64,000 nucleotides of DNA from Speluncibacter jeojiensis (GTDB lineage: Bacteria > Actinomycetota > Actinomycetes > Mycobacteriales > Mycobacteriaceae), in the NCBI RefSeq assembly GCF_029589495.1, contig NZ_JAAIVF010000006.1:296166-360165 (forward strand). The letters are read 5' to 3'. Within the stretch, counting starts at the first letter, position 1. Every line of letters begins with the position of its first letter. This document shows positions 1 through 11,098 of the stretch, in pieces. Below the pieces are notes generated by a model. That model had not been told where the DNA came from, searched no databases, and worked only from the letters and a program-made list of their open reading frames with translations. The translations under genes were made by a program, and so were the position numbers.

Positions 1-3000
1 AGGGATGTGCCCGTCGACCCGGACGGCGCCCGGCTGGGGCGGTCGGCGCGGGCCTGTCGCCCGCACATGGCCCAACTGTTCGTCGCCGACGCACACGACC
101 GCACGGTCGGGGGCATCGCCCTGGACCGGCGGGTGTATCCGCTGCGCAAACGCGCGGAGCGGTTGGGGCCGGAAGTGGCGGCGGCGGGCACCGGCGTGTA
201 CTTCCCGTCGCTGTCGGCGCGCACGCTGGTCTACAAGGGGATGCTCACCGCCGCGCAGCTGCCGGCGTTCTTCCCCGACCTGACCGACCGGCGCTGCCGC
301 AGCGCGATCGCGTTGGTGCACAGCAGGTTCTCGACCAACACGTTCCCGTCGTGGCCGCTGGCGCACCCGTACCGGTACATCGCGCACAACGGGGAGATCA
401 ACACGCTGCGCGGCAACCGCAACCGGATGCGCGCACGGGAGACCCTCCTCGCGACCGACCTGATCCCCGGTGACCTGCGCCGGTGCTTCCCGATCTGCAC
501 ACCCGAGGCATCCGATTCGGCCTCGTTCGACGAGACGCTGGAGCTGCTGCACCTGGCCGGCCGCTCGCTGCCGCACGCCGTGCTGATGATGATCCCGGAG
601 GCGTGGGAGAACGACGACGCGATGGACCCGCGGCGGCGCGCCTTCTACCAGTTCCACGGCTCGCTGATGGAAGCGTGGGACGGGCCGGCCTGCGTCACCT
701 TCACCGACGGGCGCGTCGTCGGCGCGGTGCTGGACCGCAACGGGCTGCGGCCGGGGCGATGGTGGCGCACCGCCGACGGGCGGGTGATCCTCGCCAGCGA
801 GACCGGGGTGCTGCCGGTGCCCGAGGACCAGGTGCTGGAGAAGGGGCGACTGGATCCGGGCCGGATCTTCCTGGTGGACACCGTGGCCGGGCGGGTCCTG
901 GGCGACGACGAGGTCAAGGGTGCGCTGGCGGCCGCGCACCCGTACGCGGACTGGGTGCATGCGGGACTGCTCGACCTGGACCGGCTGCCGCGGCGGACCA
1001 GGCCCGAGCACGGCCACGAGTCGGTCGTGCGCAAGCAGGTGAGCTTCGGTTACACGGAGGAAGAGCTGCGCATGCTGCTCATCCCGATGGCCCGCTCGGG
1101 CGCCGAGCCGCTGGGCTCGATGGGGACCGACACCCCGGTCGCCGCGCTCTCGCGGCGCTCCCGGATGCTCTACGACTACTTCGCGCAGTTGTTCGCCCAG
1201 GTCACCAACCCGCCGCTGGACGCGATCCGCGAGCAGGTCGTCACCTCGATGGCGCGGGTGATGGGTCCCGAGCAGAACCTGTTGGCGCCCGGCCCGGCCT
1301 CCTGCCGGCTGATCCGGCTGCCGCGGCCGGTGCTGGACAACGACGAGCTGGCCAGGCTCGTGCACATCAACGCCGACGGCGACCACCCGGGATTCGCGGC
1401 GCGGGTGCTGCTGGGCCTGTTCGAGGTCGACCGCGGCGGCGAGGGCCTGGCCGACGCGCTGGAGAACCTGCGCGCCGCCGCCGGCGCCGCGGTCGCCGCC
1501 GGCGCGCGCATCCTGGTGATCTCGGACCGCGACGTCGACCACGTGCGCGCACCGATCCCGTCGCTGCTCGCGGTGTCCGCCGTGCACACCCACCTGGTGC
1601 GCACCAAGGAACGCACCAAGGTCGCGCTGGTCGTCGAGAGCGGCGACGCCCGCGAGGTGCACCACGTGGCGGCACTGCTGGGATACGGCGCCGCCGCGGT
1701 CAACCCGTACCTGGGTATCGAGTCGGTCGAGGACCTGATCCGTGAGCGGGAGCTGACCGGGATCGACCCGGATGCGGCTGTGCAACGCTACCTGGGCGCG
1801 CTGACCAAGGGCGTGCTCAAGGTGATGAGCAAGATGGGCATCTCCACGGTCGGCGCCTACACCGCGGCGCAGGTCTTCGAGGCGGTCGGTCTGGGGCGGG
1901 GCGTCGTCGACGAGTACTTCCCGGGAACCACAAGCCGTCTCGGCGGGGTGGGGTTGGACGTGCTGGCCGAGGAGGTCGCGGTGCGGCATCGCCGGGCCTT
2001 CCTGGACAACCCGGCGGACCTGGCCTACCGGCGGCTCGAGGACGGCGGCGAGTACCTGTACCGGCGCGAGGGGGAGCTGCACCTGTTCACCCCCGAGACG
2101 GTCTTCCTGCTGCAACACGCCACCCGGAGCGGGCGCTACGAGGTGTTCGAGCGCTACTGCCGCGAGGTCGACCGGCTCTCCGCGGCGGGCGGCGCGCTGC
2201 GTGGGCTGTTCGGGTTCCGCCGCGGCCTGCGCCCGCCGGTCCCCATCGGCGAGGTCGAACCGGTCGAGACCATCGTGACCCGATTCAACACCGGGGCGAT
2301 GAGCTACGGGTCGATCTCTCAGGAGGCGCACGAGACCCTCGCGATCGCGATGAACAATCTCGGCGGCCGTTCGAACACCGGTGAGGGCGGCGAGGATCGG
2401 CGCAGGCTCGGCGACCCGCGCCGCAACAGCGCCATCAAGCAGGTGGCCAGCGGCCGTTTCGGCGTCACCAGCGAATACCTGATCAGCGCGAGCGACATCC
2501 AGATCAAGATGGCGCAGGGCGCGAAGCCCGGTGAGGGAGGGCAGCTTCCCGGCAACAAGGTGTATCCCTGGATAGCGCAGACGCGGCTGTCCACCGCCGG
2601 GGTCGGGCTGATCTCGCCGCCGCCGCACCACGACATCTACTCGATCGAGGACCTCGCCCAGCTGATCTACGATCTGAAGAACGCCAACGAACGGGCCCGG
2701 ATCCACGTCAAGCTGGTCAGCTCGCTCGGTGTCGGCACCGTCGCAGCCGGGGTGGCCAAGGCGCACGCCGACGTGGTGCTGATCTCCGGGCACGACGGCG
2801 GGACCGGCGCCGCGGTGCTCACCTCGATCAAGCACGCCGGGCTGCCCTGGGAGATCGGGCTGGCCGACACCCAGCAGACGTTGCTGCTCAACGGGTTACG
2901 AGACCGGATCACGGTGCAGTGCGACGGCGGACTGCGCACCCCCCGCGACGTGCTGGTGGCGATGCTGCTCGGGGCCGAGGAGTTCGGCTTCTCCACCGCG

Positions 3001-4200
3001 CCGCTGATCGTCTCCGGTTGCATCATGATGCGGGTCTGCCATCTCGACACCTGCCCGGTCGGCGTCGCCACCCAGAACCCGGAGTTGCGCAAGCGGTTCA
3101 CCGGCCGCCCCGAGTTCGTCGAGGACTTCTTCCGGTTCCTCGCGCAGGGGGTGCGCGAGGAACTCGGGGCGCTGGGCTTCCGCAGCGTCGACGAGGCGGT
3201 CGGGCAGGTCGAGATGCTCGAGACGGCACCGGGAATCGCGCATTGGAAGAGCCGCGGGCTGGACCTGTCGCCACTGTTCGCAGTGTCGGGATGTGCTGCC
3301 GGTCCCCAGGATTCCGGTGCCGCGCCGGCCCGCCGGCAGACCCGCGCCCAGCAGCACGGGCTCGACCGGGTGCTGGACCGCACGCTGATCGCGCTGGCCG
3401 AGGGTGCGCTCAGCGACGGTCGCCCGGCCCTGCTGCGACTGCCGGTGCGCAACGTCGACCGCACGGTCGGCACGCTGCTCGGCGCCGAGGTGACCCGGCG
3501 ATACGGCGCCGACGGGCTGCCGGACGAGACGATCCGCGTCGAGCTCACCGGCTCGGCGGGGCAGTCGCTCGGCGCGTTCCTCCCGCCCGGGATCACCCTC
3601 GACCTGATCGGCGATGCGAACGACTATGTGGGCAAGGGGCTCTCGGGCGGGCGGCTGGTGCTGCGGCCCGGCCCGGCCGCGCCGTTCCGCGCGCAGGACC
3701 AGGTGATCGCGGGCAACACCGTGCTGTACGGGGCGACGTCGGGGGAGGCGTTCCTGCGCGGGCGGGCGGGGGAGCGGTTCGCGGTGCGCAACTCGGGGGC
3801 GGTCGCGGTCGTCGAGGGCACCGGTGATCACGCCTGCGAATACATGACCGGCGGGCGGATCGTCATCCTCGGCCCGGTCGGCCGCAACCTGGCGGCGGGG
3901 ATGTCCGGCGGGGTCGCGTACGTGCTGGATCTCGATGCCACACAGGTCAACACGGAACTGGTGAGGCTGCGCGAGCCCGACGACGAGGACTCCCGGTGGC
4001 TGCACGACCGGCTCTCCCGGCACCGCGAGCGGACAGGTTCGACCGTGGCCGAAGCATTGCTGACGGATTGGCCCGCGGCCGTGCGGCGCTTCACGACGAT
4101 CATGCCGGTGGACTACGAGCGGGTCCTGCTCGCGGTCGACGACGCCCGCACCGACGGGCGCGATGTGCAGAGCGTGGTCGTGGGGTCGGCCCATGGCTGA
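1..4200 (+). CDS. gltB: Glutamate synthase large subunit (GOGAT alpha), 5' end cut off by window
   Basis: The reading frame is open from base 1, so the start lies outside the window; about 110-130 N-terminal residues, including the glutamine-hydrolysing Cys, are missing. What remains holds the rest of the class II amidotransferase domain, the central domain, and the FMN/synthase domain beginning near [20 protein letters not shown] (about 2281-2340). The 3Fe-4S ligands lie in C-x5-C-x4-C (codons 3019, 3037 and 3052). The C-terminal GXGXG beta-helix follows (about 3540-3920). The enzyme transfers glutamine amide nitrogen to 2-oxoglutarate to make two glutamates, working with GltD. It overlaps gltD by 8 bases (ATGGCTGA), which implies translational coupling. 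The assignment is secure from the conserved synthase and Fe-S motifs. Confidence 0.97.
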   Translation, partial: RDVPVDPDGARLGRSARACRPHMAQLFVADAHDRTVGGIALDRRVYPLRKRAERLGPEVAAAGTGVYFPSLSARTLVYKGMLTAAQLPAFFPDLTDRRCRSAIALVHSRFSTNTFPSWPLAHPYRYIAHNGEINTLRGNRNRMRARETLLATDLIPGDLRRCFPICTPEASDSASFDETLELLHLAGRSLPHAVLMMIPEAWENDDAMDPRRRAFYQFHGSLMEAWDGPACVTFTDGRVVGAVLDRNGLRPGRWWRTADGRVILASETGVLPVPEDQVLEKGRLDPGRIFLVDTVAGRVLGDDEVKGALAAAHPYADWVHAGLLDLDRLPRRTRPEHGHESVVRKQVSFGYTEEELRMLLIPMARSGAEPLGSMGTDTPVAALSRRSRMLYDYFAQLFAQVTNPPLDAIREQVVTSMARVMGPEQNLLAPGPASCRLIRLPRPVLDNDELARLVHINADGDHPGFAARVLLGLFEVDRGGEGLADALENLRAAAGAAVAAGARILVISDRDVDHVRAPIPSLLAVSAVHTHLVRTKERTKVALVVESGDAREVHHVAALLGYGAAAVNPYLGIESVEDLIRERELTGIDPDAAVQRYLGALTKGVLKVMSKMGISTVGAYTAAQVFEAVGLGRGVVDEYFPGTTSRLGGVGLDVLAEEVAVRHRRAFLDNPADLAYRRLEDGGEYLYRREGELHLFTPETVFLLQHATRSGRYEVFERYCREVDRLSAAGGALRGLFGFRRGLRPPVPIGEVEPVETIVTRFNTGAMSYGSISQEAHETLAIAMNNLGGRSNTGEGGEDRRRLGDPRRNSAIKQVASGRFGVTSEYLISASDIQIKMAQGAKPGEGGQLPGNKVYPWIAQTRLSTAGVGLISPPPHHDIYSIEDLAQLIYDLKNANERARIHVKLVSSLGVGTVAAGVAKAHADVVLISGHDGGTGAAVLTSIKHAGLPWEIGLADTQQTLLLNGLRDRITVQCDGGLRTPRDVLVAMLLGAEEFGFSTAPLIVSGCIMMRVCHLDTCPVGVATQNPELRKRFTGRPEFVEDFFRFLAQGVREELGALGFRSVDEAVGQVEMLETAPGIAHWKSRGLDLSPLFAVSGCAAGPQDSGAAPARRQTRAQQHGLDRVLDRTLIALAEGALSDGRPALLRLPVRNVDRTVGTLLGAEVTRRYGADGLPDETIRVELTGSAGQSLGAFLPPGITLDLIGDANDYVGKGLSGGRLVLRPGPAAPFRAQDQVIAGNTVLYGATSGEAFLRGRAGERFAVRNSGAVAVVEGTGDHACEYMTGGRIVILGPVGRNLAAGMSGGVAYVLDLDATQVNTELVRLREPDDEDSRWLHDRLSRHRERTGSTVAEALLTDWPAAVRRFTTIMPVDYERVLLAVDDARTDGRDVQSVVVGSAHG

Positions 4201-5698
4201 CCCGAAGGGCTTTTTGACCACCCCGAAGCGTGAGGCGCAACGCCGCCCGGTCGACGAGCGGATCACCGACTGGCGCGAGGTGTACGTGCGCGAGCACCCG
4301 CGCCGTTCCGCCGAGGAGGTCTCCGAGCAGGCAGGTCGGTGCATGGACTGCGGAATCCCGTTCTGCCACTCCGGGGCCGTGGGCTGTCCACTGGGCAACC
4401 TGATCCCCGAGTGGAACGACCTGGCCCGGCGCGGCCGCTGGCCGGCCGCCGCGGACCGGTTGCACGCGACCAACAACTTCCCCGAGGTGACCGGACGGAT
4501 CTGCCCGGCGCCGTGCGAGGCGGCGTGCGTGCTGTCGATCGCCGAGGACGCCACGGGCGGATCGGTGACGATCAAGCGGATCGAGCGGACCATCGCCGAC
4601 CTGGCCATCGTGGCCGGCATCGAACCGCAGTTCCCGGAGATCTCCACCGGCCGCCGGGTGGCGGTCGTCGGATCCGGCCCGGCGGGACTGGCTGCGGCGC
4701 AACAGCTCACCCGCGCCGGGCACGACGTGACCGTGTACGAGCGTGACGACCGGCTCGGGGGTCTGCTGCGGTACGGCATCCCCGAGTACAAACTCGAAAA
4801 GGCGGTCGTCGACCAACGGCTGGCACAGATGCGTGCGGAGGGCACCCATTTCCGGACCGAATGCGAGGTCGGCGTCGACCTGACGGTCGAGCAGCTGCGC
4901 GCCCAGTTCGACGCGGTGGTGCTCGCGGTCGGTGCGCTGCGGGCCCGCGACGACCGCGACCTGCCCGGCCGCGACCTCGACGGGATCCACCTGGCGATGA
5001 CCTACCTGGTCGCGTCGAACCACGAGTGCGAGGGCGACGGTCCGACCCCGATCAGCGCACGCGGCCGGCACGTGGTGATCATCGGGGGCGGTGACACGGC
5101 GGCGGACTGCCTGGGCACCGCGCATCGCCAGGGCGCGGCGTCGGTGACCCAACTGGACCTCTACCCGAGGCCGCCGGTACGCCGCGACGAACAGCTCACG
5201 CCGTGGCCGACCTGGCCGCTGATCCTGCGGGTCACCCCGGCGCACGCGGAGGGCGGGGTGCGACGCCACGCGGTCGCGGTGCGCCGCTTCCTCGCCGAGC
5301 CCCGCCGAGGCCATCTCCGGGCGATCGAACTGGTCCCGGTGTCGGTGCGCAAGGACGACGACGGCGCCCGAGAGGTCACCGAGACCGGTGAGCCCTGGCA
5401 GCTCGACTGCGACCTGGCGCTGCTGGCCATCGGTTTCGCCGGCGTCGAGCACATGCCGCTGCTGGGCGGAATCGGCGTGGCACTGAACCGAGATGGCGTG
5501 CTGGACTGCGATCCGCGTTGGGGCGCAGGGGCACCCGGGGTGTTCGCCTGCGGCGACGCGCACCGCGGTGCCTCGCTGGTGGTCTGGGCGATCGCGGAGG
5601 GGCGCGCCGCCGCCCGCGCGGTTGACGAGTACCTCGCGGGCGACTCCGATCTGCCCGCCCCCGTCACCCCGGATTGCCTTCCGCTGACGGCGCGATGA
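4193..5698 (+). CDS. gltD: Glutamate synthase small subunit (NADPH-dependent, FAD/Fe-S)
   Basis: 501 residues. It accepts electrons from NADPH and passes them through FAD and 4Fe-4S clusters to GltB. The N-terminal cysteine motifs CMDCGIPFC and CPAPCEAAC (residues about 50-120) are the cluster ligands of this family. [17 protein letters not shown] (about 155-170) is the FAD dinucleotide fold, and [13 protein letters not shown] (about 295-307) the NADPH fold. The start ATG at 4193 gives MADPKGF, the usual beginning, and lies inside the end of gltB. A longer in-frame start at 4163 is unlikely because it only adds residues inside gltB. Length is normal for the family. Confidence 0.97.
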   Translation: MADPKGFLTTPKREAQRRPVDERITDWREVYVREHPRRSAEEVSEQAGRCMDCGIPFCHSGAVGCPLGNLIPEWNDLARRGRWPAAADRLHATNNFPEVTGRICPAPCEAACVLSIAEDATGGSVTIKRIERTIADLAIVAGIEPQFPEISTGRRVAVVGSGPAGLAAAQQLTRAGHDVTVYERDDRLGGLLRYGIPEYKLEKAVVDQRLAQMRAEGTHFRTECEVGVDLTVEQLRAQFDAVVLAVGALRARDDRDLPGRDLDGIHLAMTYLVASNHECEGDGPTPISARGRHVVIIGGGDTAADCLGTAHRQGAASVTQLDLYPRPPVRRDEQLTPWPTWPLILRVTPAHAEGGVRRHAVAVRRFLAEPRRGHLRAIELVPVSVRKDDDGAREVTETGEPWQLDCDLALLAIGFAGVEHMPLLGGIGVALNRDGVLDCDPRWGAGAPGVFACGDAHRGASLVVWAIAEGRAAARAVDEYLAGDSDLPAPVTPDCLPLTAR

Positions 5699-5770
5699 AC
5701 GGTCGGTATACCCCGCGGCGAACCGGGTCGGGGCCTCTGGATCGAGTGAGAAGTTCCCGACGGGTGCGAC

Positions 5771-5783
5771 TAGGCTCGCTGAG
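5771..5783 (+). promoter_or_regulatory. Leaderless promoter -10 of pyk
   Basis: TAGGCT at 5771-5776 fits the actinobacterial -10 pattern TANNNT. Seven bases separate it from the GTG at 5784, so transcription should begin at or next to the start codon. There is no Shine-Dalgarno sequence and no clear -35. The same geometry recurs at polA, uvrB and others in this window. Confidence 0.65.
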
Positions 5784-7202
5784 GTGACCCGACGCGCGAA
5801 GATTGTCTGCACTCTTGGCCCTGCGACGGCGAGCGATGCGCGCGTGCGCGAGCTCGTCGAATCCGGAATGGACGTGGCGCGGCTGAACTTCAGCCACGGC
5901 GACCACTCGGACCACGAGGAGAACTACCGGCGGGTGCGGGCGGCCGCCGAGGCGACAGGCAAGTCCGTCGGCATCCTTGCCGACCTGCAGGGACCGAAGA
6001 TCCGGCTGGGACGCTTCGCCGAGGGCTCCACGGTGTGGGCGACCGGCGACCAGGTCACCATCACCGTCGACGACTGCGCGGGCACCCACGACCGCGTCTC
6101 GACCACGTACAAGCAGCTCGCCGAGGACGCGCGCCCCGGTGACCGCCTGCTGGTGGACGACGGCAAGGTCGGGCTGGTCGTGGCGGAGGTCGACGGGCCC
6201 GACGTGATCTGCAACGTCGTCGAGGGCGGGCCGGTCTCCAACAACAAGGGCGTCTCGCTGCCGGGCATGAACGTGTCGGTGCCGGCGCTGTCGGACAAGG
6301 ACATCGCCGACCTGGAGTTCGCGCTGCGCCTCGGCGTCGACTTCATCGCGCTGTCCTTCGTCCGCTCCCCGTCGGATGTCGAGTTGGTGCACGACGTGAT
6401 GGACCGCGTCGAGCGGCGGGTCCCGGTGATCGCCAAGCTGGAGAAGCCGGAGGCCATCGAGAACCTCGAGGCCATCGTGCTGGCCTTCGACGCGGTCATG
6501 GTGGCCCGCGGCGATCTCGGTGTCGAGTTGCCGCTCGAGGAGGTGCCGCTGGTGCAGAAGCGGGCCATCCAGATCGCCCGCGAGAACGCCAAGCCGGTCA
6601 TCGTCGCCACCCAGATGCTCGACTCGATGATCGAGAACGCGCGCCCGACCCGCGCGGAGGCGTCCGACGTGGCCAACGCGGTGCTCGACGGCGCCGACGC
6701 GGTGATGCTGTCCGGTGAGACGTCGGTCGGCAAGTACGTGATGGAGACGGTCCAGACGATGAGCCGGATCGTCACCGCTGTCGAACGCGAGTCGGTGCAC
6801 GTGCCGCCCCTGACGCACGTGCCCCGCACCAAGCGCGGTGTGATCTCCTACGCCGCCCGCGACATCGGCGAGCGGCTCGGCGCGAAGGCTCTGGTGGCGT
6901 TCACCCAGTCCGGCGACACGGTCCGCCGGCTGGCCCGCCTGCACACCCCGCTGCCGCTGCTCGCGTTCACCCCGCTGCCGGAGGTCCGCAACCAGCTGAC
7001 GTTGACCTGGGGCACCGAGACCTTCCTGGTGGACCGGGTCCGGTCCACCGACGAGATGGTCCACCAGGTGGACCACGCGTTGCTCGAGCTGGGGCGCTAC
7101 AAGCGCGGCGACCTGGTCGTCATCGTGGCCGGCTCCCCGCCGCACACCGTAGGATCCACCAATCTCGTGCACGTGCACCGGATCGGCGAAGAGGACCACT
7201 AG
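5784..7202 (+). CDS. pyk: Pyruvate kinase
   Basis: 472 residues. It converts phosphoenolpyruvate and ADP to pyruvate and ATP, the last step of glycolysis. Visible family motifs are KIVCTLGPAT at the N-terminus, RLNFSHG, the active-site stretch IAKLEKPEAIENL, then MVARGDLGVELP and ATQMLDSMI with SGETSVGKY. The C-terminal allosteric domain follows. GTG 5784 is chosen because it gives MTRRAKIVCTLGP directly and sits 7 bases after a TANNNT hexamer. The stop codon is followed immediately by the GTG of the thioesterase gene, so the two are probably co-transcribed. The pair matches M. tuberculosis pykA-tesB1 order (recalled). Confidence 0.97.
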   Translation: MTRRAKIVCTLGPATASDARVRELVESGMDVARLNFSHGDHSDHEENYRRVRAAAEATGKSVGILADLQGPKIRLGRFAEGSTVWATGDQVTITVDDCAGTHDRVSTTYKQLAEDARPGDRLLVDDGKVGLVVAEVDGPDVICNVVEGGPVSNNKGVSLPGMNVSVPALSDKDIADLEFALRLGVDFIALSFVRSPSDVELVHDVMDRVERRVPVIAKLEKPEAIENLEAIVLAFDAVMVARGDLGVELPLEEVPLVQKRAIQIARENAKPVIVATQMLDSMIENARPTRAEASDVANAVLDGADAVMLSGETSVGKYVMETVQTMSRIVTAVERESVHVPPLTHVPRTKRGVISYAARDIGERLGAKALVAFTQSGDTVRRLARLHTPLPLLAFTPLPEVRNQLTLTWGTETFLVDRVRSTDEMVHQVDHALLELGRYKRGDLVVIVAGSPPHTVGSTNLVHVHRIGEEDH

Positions 7203-8123
7203 GTGACTGCCGGTATGGAGAGCGACCAGGCGCTGGTGGGCGGCGGGGCGACCGACGGCCCGACCGACCTGGAGCAGTTGCTCGGGCTGCTCGACCTCGA
7301 ACAGATCGGGGACGACACGTTCCGCGGCATGCACCCCGAGCAGAACGGCAGCCGCACGTACGGCGGGCAACTGGTAGCGCAGGCGATCGTCGCGGCGGGG
7401 CGCACCGTGCCCGGGGAGCGGCCGATCCATGCGCTGAACGCGCACTTCATCCGCGGAGGCGACACCAAGGCGCCGCTGGACTACCACGTGCAGCGCCACC
7501 GCGACGGCCGCGCGTTCGCGAACCGGCAGGTCACCGCCATGCAGGACGGCGCGGTGATCTTCTCGATGCTGATCGCGTTCCAGGACTATGCGGCCGGTCT
7601 CGAGCACAGCGTGGAGGTGCCCGAGACGCCGTACCCGGAGGAGCTGCCGTCGCTGGGCGAGCGGCTGCACGGGTTCGAGGACCCGCTCCACTGGTTCGTC
7701 GACGCGCTGCATCCGATCGACATCCGGTACGCGAACGATCCGGCCTGGATCATGAAGGGCACCGGGGAGCGGCTCAATCACAACCGGGTGTGGATGCGCG
7801 CCGACGGGGTATTGCCCGACGAACCGCTGCTGCACGTGGCGGCGATGGGGTACGCGTCGGATTCGACCGTGCTGGACTCGATCCTGACCACCCACGGACT
7901 GTCCTGGGGCCTGGACCGGATCGTCGCGGCCACCGTCAACCACTCGATGTGGTTCCACCGCCCGTTCCGGTTCGACGACTGGGTGCTGTACGCGACCGAG
8001 TCGCCGGTGGCGGCGGGCTCGCGCGGGCTGGCGACCGGCCGCTTCTTCTCCCGCGACGGCGAGCTGCTGGCGACGGTGGTCCAGGAGGGACTGGTCCGGC
8101 ACTTCCCCCCGCGCAAGAAGTAG
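7203..8123 (+). CDS. tesB: Acyl-CoA thioesterase II (TesB family)
   Basis: 306 residues. It hydrolyses medium- and long-chain acyl-CoA to free fatty acid and CoA in the cytoplasm. Two hotdog domains are expected. NGSRTYGGQLVAQAI near residue 50 and HALNAHFIRGGD near 80 are the conserved N-terminal hotdog signatures of TesB; WGLDRIVAATVNHSMWFHRPF near 235-255 belongs to the second. GTG 7203 abuts the pyk stop with no gap, so translation is probably coupled or re-initiated. The gene ends one base before the end of the convergent transporter gene. Natural substrate cannot be told from sequence. Confidence 0.92.
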   Translation: MTAGMESDQALVGGGATDGPTDLEQLLGLLDLEQIGDDTFRGMHPEQNGSRTYGGQLVAQAIVAAGRTVPGERPIHALNAHFIRGGDTKAPLDYHVQRHRDGRAFANRQVTAMQDGAVIFSMLIAFQDYAAGLEHSVEVPETPYPEELPSLGERLHGFEDPLHWFVDALHPIDIRYANDPAWIMKGTGERLNHNRVWMRADGVLPDEPLLHVAAMGYASDSTVLDSILTTHGLSWGLDRIVAATVNHSMWFHRPFRFDDWVLYATESPVAAGSRGLATGRFFSRDGELLATVVQEGLVRHFPPRKK

Positions 8124-8124
8124 G

Positions 8125-9378
<1,254 letters not shown>

Positions 9379-9528
9379 ATGATCCCAGTGCGGTCGGTGG
9401 GGCACGGCGTTCCGGGGCCGTTGCCGTACCGGTGATATGCGGCACATACCGCAGACGGATCGGGTTCCGGCAGGGTCGCCGCGGCGCCGGACCGATAACC
9501 TGGGATGCGATCCTGCGAGAGGTCCGCG

Positions 9529-10488
9529 ATGACGACACCCTTTGAGTTCCTGGCCGCACGCTTCACCGTCGGAAGGCGGGGCCTGCGGTGGGCCACTTCC
9601 GCCGCGCTGCTGATGAGCGTGGTGCTCGTGATCACCGGCGGCATCGTCCGGGTCACCGGCTCCGGCCTGGGCTGCCCTACGTGGCCCGCCTGTACCGGTG
9701 ACTCCGTCGTCGCCACCGAGGCGATGGGCATCCACGGCGCGATCGAGTTCACCAACCGCATGCTCACCTGGGTGCTGTGCGCCGCGGTCGGCGCGGTGAT
9801 CATCGCCGCCCGCCTGCAGAAGCCGTGGAACCGTGCGGTCACCCGGCTCGGCTGGCTGCAGTTCTGGATGGTCGTGCTCAACGCCGTCGTCGGCGGCATC
9901 ACCGTGCTCACCGGGCTGAACCCGTACATCGTCGCCGCGCACTTCGTCGCCGCCACGCTGCTGATCACCGCTGCCACCTGGACCTGGCACCGGGTGCGGG
10001 TCGAGCAGGACGGTCCGCCGCCGGTCGTCTCGGCCCGCTCGCACCAGCTGGCCCGCTGGTTGGTCGGCGTGACCGCGCTGCTGGTGGTGGTCGGGACCGT
10101 GGTCTCCGGCGCCGGACCGCACGCCGGCGACAGCCGCGACGTGTACCGGATCCCGATCAGCTGGACCGCGGTGACCTGGGTGCACGGTGTGCTCGCGGTC
10201 GCCGTGTTCGCCCTCGCGGTGGCGTTGCTGCGCTCACTGTCCCCGGCCGACCGCACCGCCCGTTTCCGCACGGTGATCTTCCTGGTGGTCTTCTTCGCCC
10301 AGGGGCTGATCGGCCTGGTGCAGAGCCTGACCGGCCTGCCCGAGCTGGTGGTCGCGCTGCACCTGCTGGGTGCCGCGCTGGTCTGGGTCGGTGCGCTGCG
10401 GGTGCTGCTCGACGCGCCGGACAAGGTGCGCACGTTCGAAGCGCCCGCCGCGGTCGCCGGCTCGGCCACCCCGGCCGTCGCGAAGTAG
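9529..10488 (+). CDS. ctaA: Heme A synthase (CtaA/COX15 family)
   Basis: 319 residues. It oxidises the heme O methyl group to formyl to make heme A for cytochrome aa3 oxidase. Eight membrane segments are expected. GLGCPTWPAC places a cysteine pair at residues 49 and 55 in the first extracellular loop, typical of type 1 and 2 CtaA. Heme-ligand histidines are seen in HGAIEFTNR, AAHFVAATLL, WVHGVLAVAV and ALHLLGAAL. ATG 9529 is preferred over the in-frame ATG 9505 because GAGAGG at 9517-9522 stands six bases before it. A TAACCT hexamer at 9496-9501 would give a leader of about 20 bases. Other ctaA partners (ctaB and others) are not in this window. Confidence 0.93.
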   Translation: MTTPFEFLAARFTVGRRGLRWATSAALLMSVVLVITGGIVRVTGSGLGCPTWPACTGDSVVATEAMGIHGAIEFTNRMLTWVLCAAVGAVIIAARLQKPWNRAVTRLGWLQFWMVVLNAVVGGITVLTGLNPYIVAAHFVAATLLITAATWTWHRVRVEQDGPPPVVSARSHQLARWLVGVTALLVVVGTVVSGAGPHAGDSRDVYRIPISWTAVTWVHGVLAVAVFALAVALLRSLSPADRTARFRTVIFLVVFFAQGLIGLVQSLTGLPELVVALHLLGAALVWVGALRVLLDAPDKVRTFEAPAAVAGSATPAVAK

Positions 10489-10509
10489 CGTCGTCCGGGG
10501 TCAGCCGGC

Positions 10510-10989
10510 TCAGTTGCCGCTGTGCAGCCGCCGGTGCAGTTCACGGATCTCGTCGACGAGTTCCGGCACCGGGCCGTCCACCGTGATCCCGGGCGCGACC
10601 TGCTCGATGGGGAGCACCGCGACCGGCGCCGGGGGGACGCCCCAGTCTCGTAGCCACTGCGCGTGCTGCTCGGCCGACGCCACATAGACGATGCGACCCA
10701 GTCCCACCCAGGCATGCGCGGCCGAGCACATGGGGCAGTGCTCGCCCGAGGTGTAGACGGTGCAGCCGGCGCGCAGGTCGGGTTCGACATTCGCGGCGGC
10801 CCAACGCGCCAGGGTGAACTCCGGATGGCGGGTGTGGTCGCCACCGCCGACGCGGTTGCGGTCTTCGGCCAGCACTGCGCCGTCGGCCGACACCAGCACC
10901 GATCCGAACGGCTGGTCGCCGGTTTCGAGGGACTCGCGGGCGAGCTCGATGCAGCGCCGCAGGTACGCCATCTCGGATGCGTCGACCAT
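10510..10989 (-). CDS. Nucleoside/base deaminase of the cytidine-deaminase fold
   Basis: 159 residues, zinc-dependent. HPE near residue 55 and HCPMCSAAH near residue 85 are the H-x-E and P-C-x-x-C zinc-binding motifs of the CDA superfamily. The arrangement resembles guanine deaminase and tRNA adenosine deaminase relatives rather than CodA. Which base or nucleoside it uses cannot be settled from sequence. The start ATG at 10989 has a good Shine-Dalgarno, GGGAGG, six bases before it. It is convergent with ctaA, 21 bases apart. Confidence 0.8.
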   Translation of the reverse strand: MVDASEMAYLRRCIELARESLETGDQPFGSVLVSADGAVLAEDRNRVGGGDHTRHPEFTLARWAAANVEPDLRAGCTVYTSGEHCPMCSAAHAWVGLGRIVYVASAEQHAQWLRDWGVPPAPVAVLPIEQVAPGITVDGPVPELVDEIRELHRRLHSGN

Positions 10990-11098
10990 GCGGGCCTCCC
11001 ATTGTTTCCGGATGCTCGAAAGACTATCGAAATCTGATGGTTTACCGAGGCGCCGGAACGAAGGCCTGGGACAGTTCCGGCCACGCGTGGAAGGTCCG

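Noticed and set aside
9505..9528. Earlier ATG for ctaA
   Set aside because: Only three bases from the TAACCT hexamer and without a ribosome site; ATG 9529 has GAGAGG at proper distance.
9379..9528. Palindrome-like TATG-CGGCA-CATA in the arsB-ctaA gap as an ArsR operator
   Set aside because: Only four-base arms, no arsR gene nearby and no match to ArsR sites that I know.
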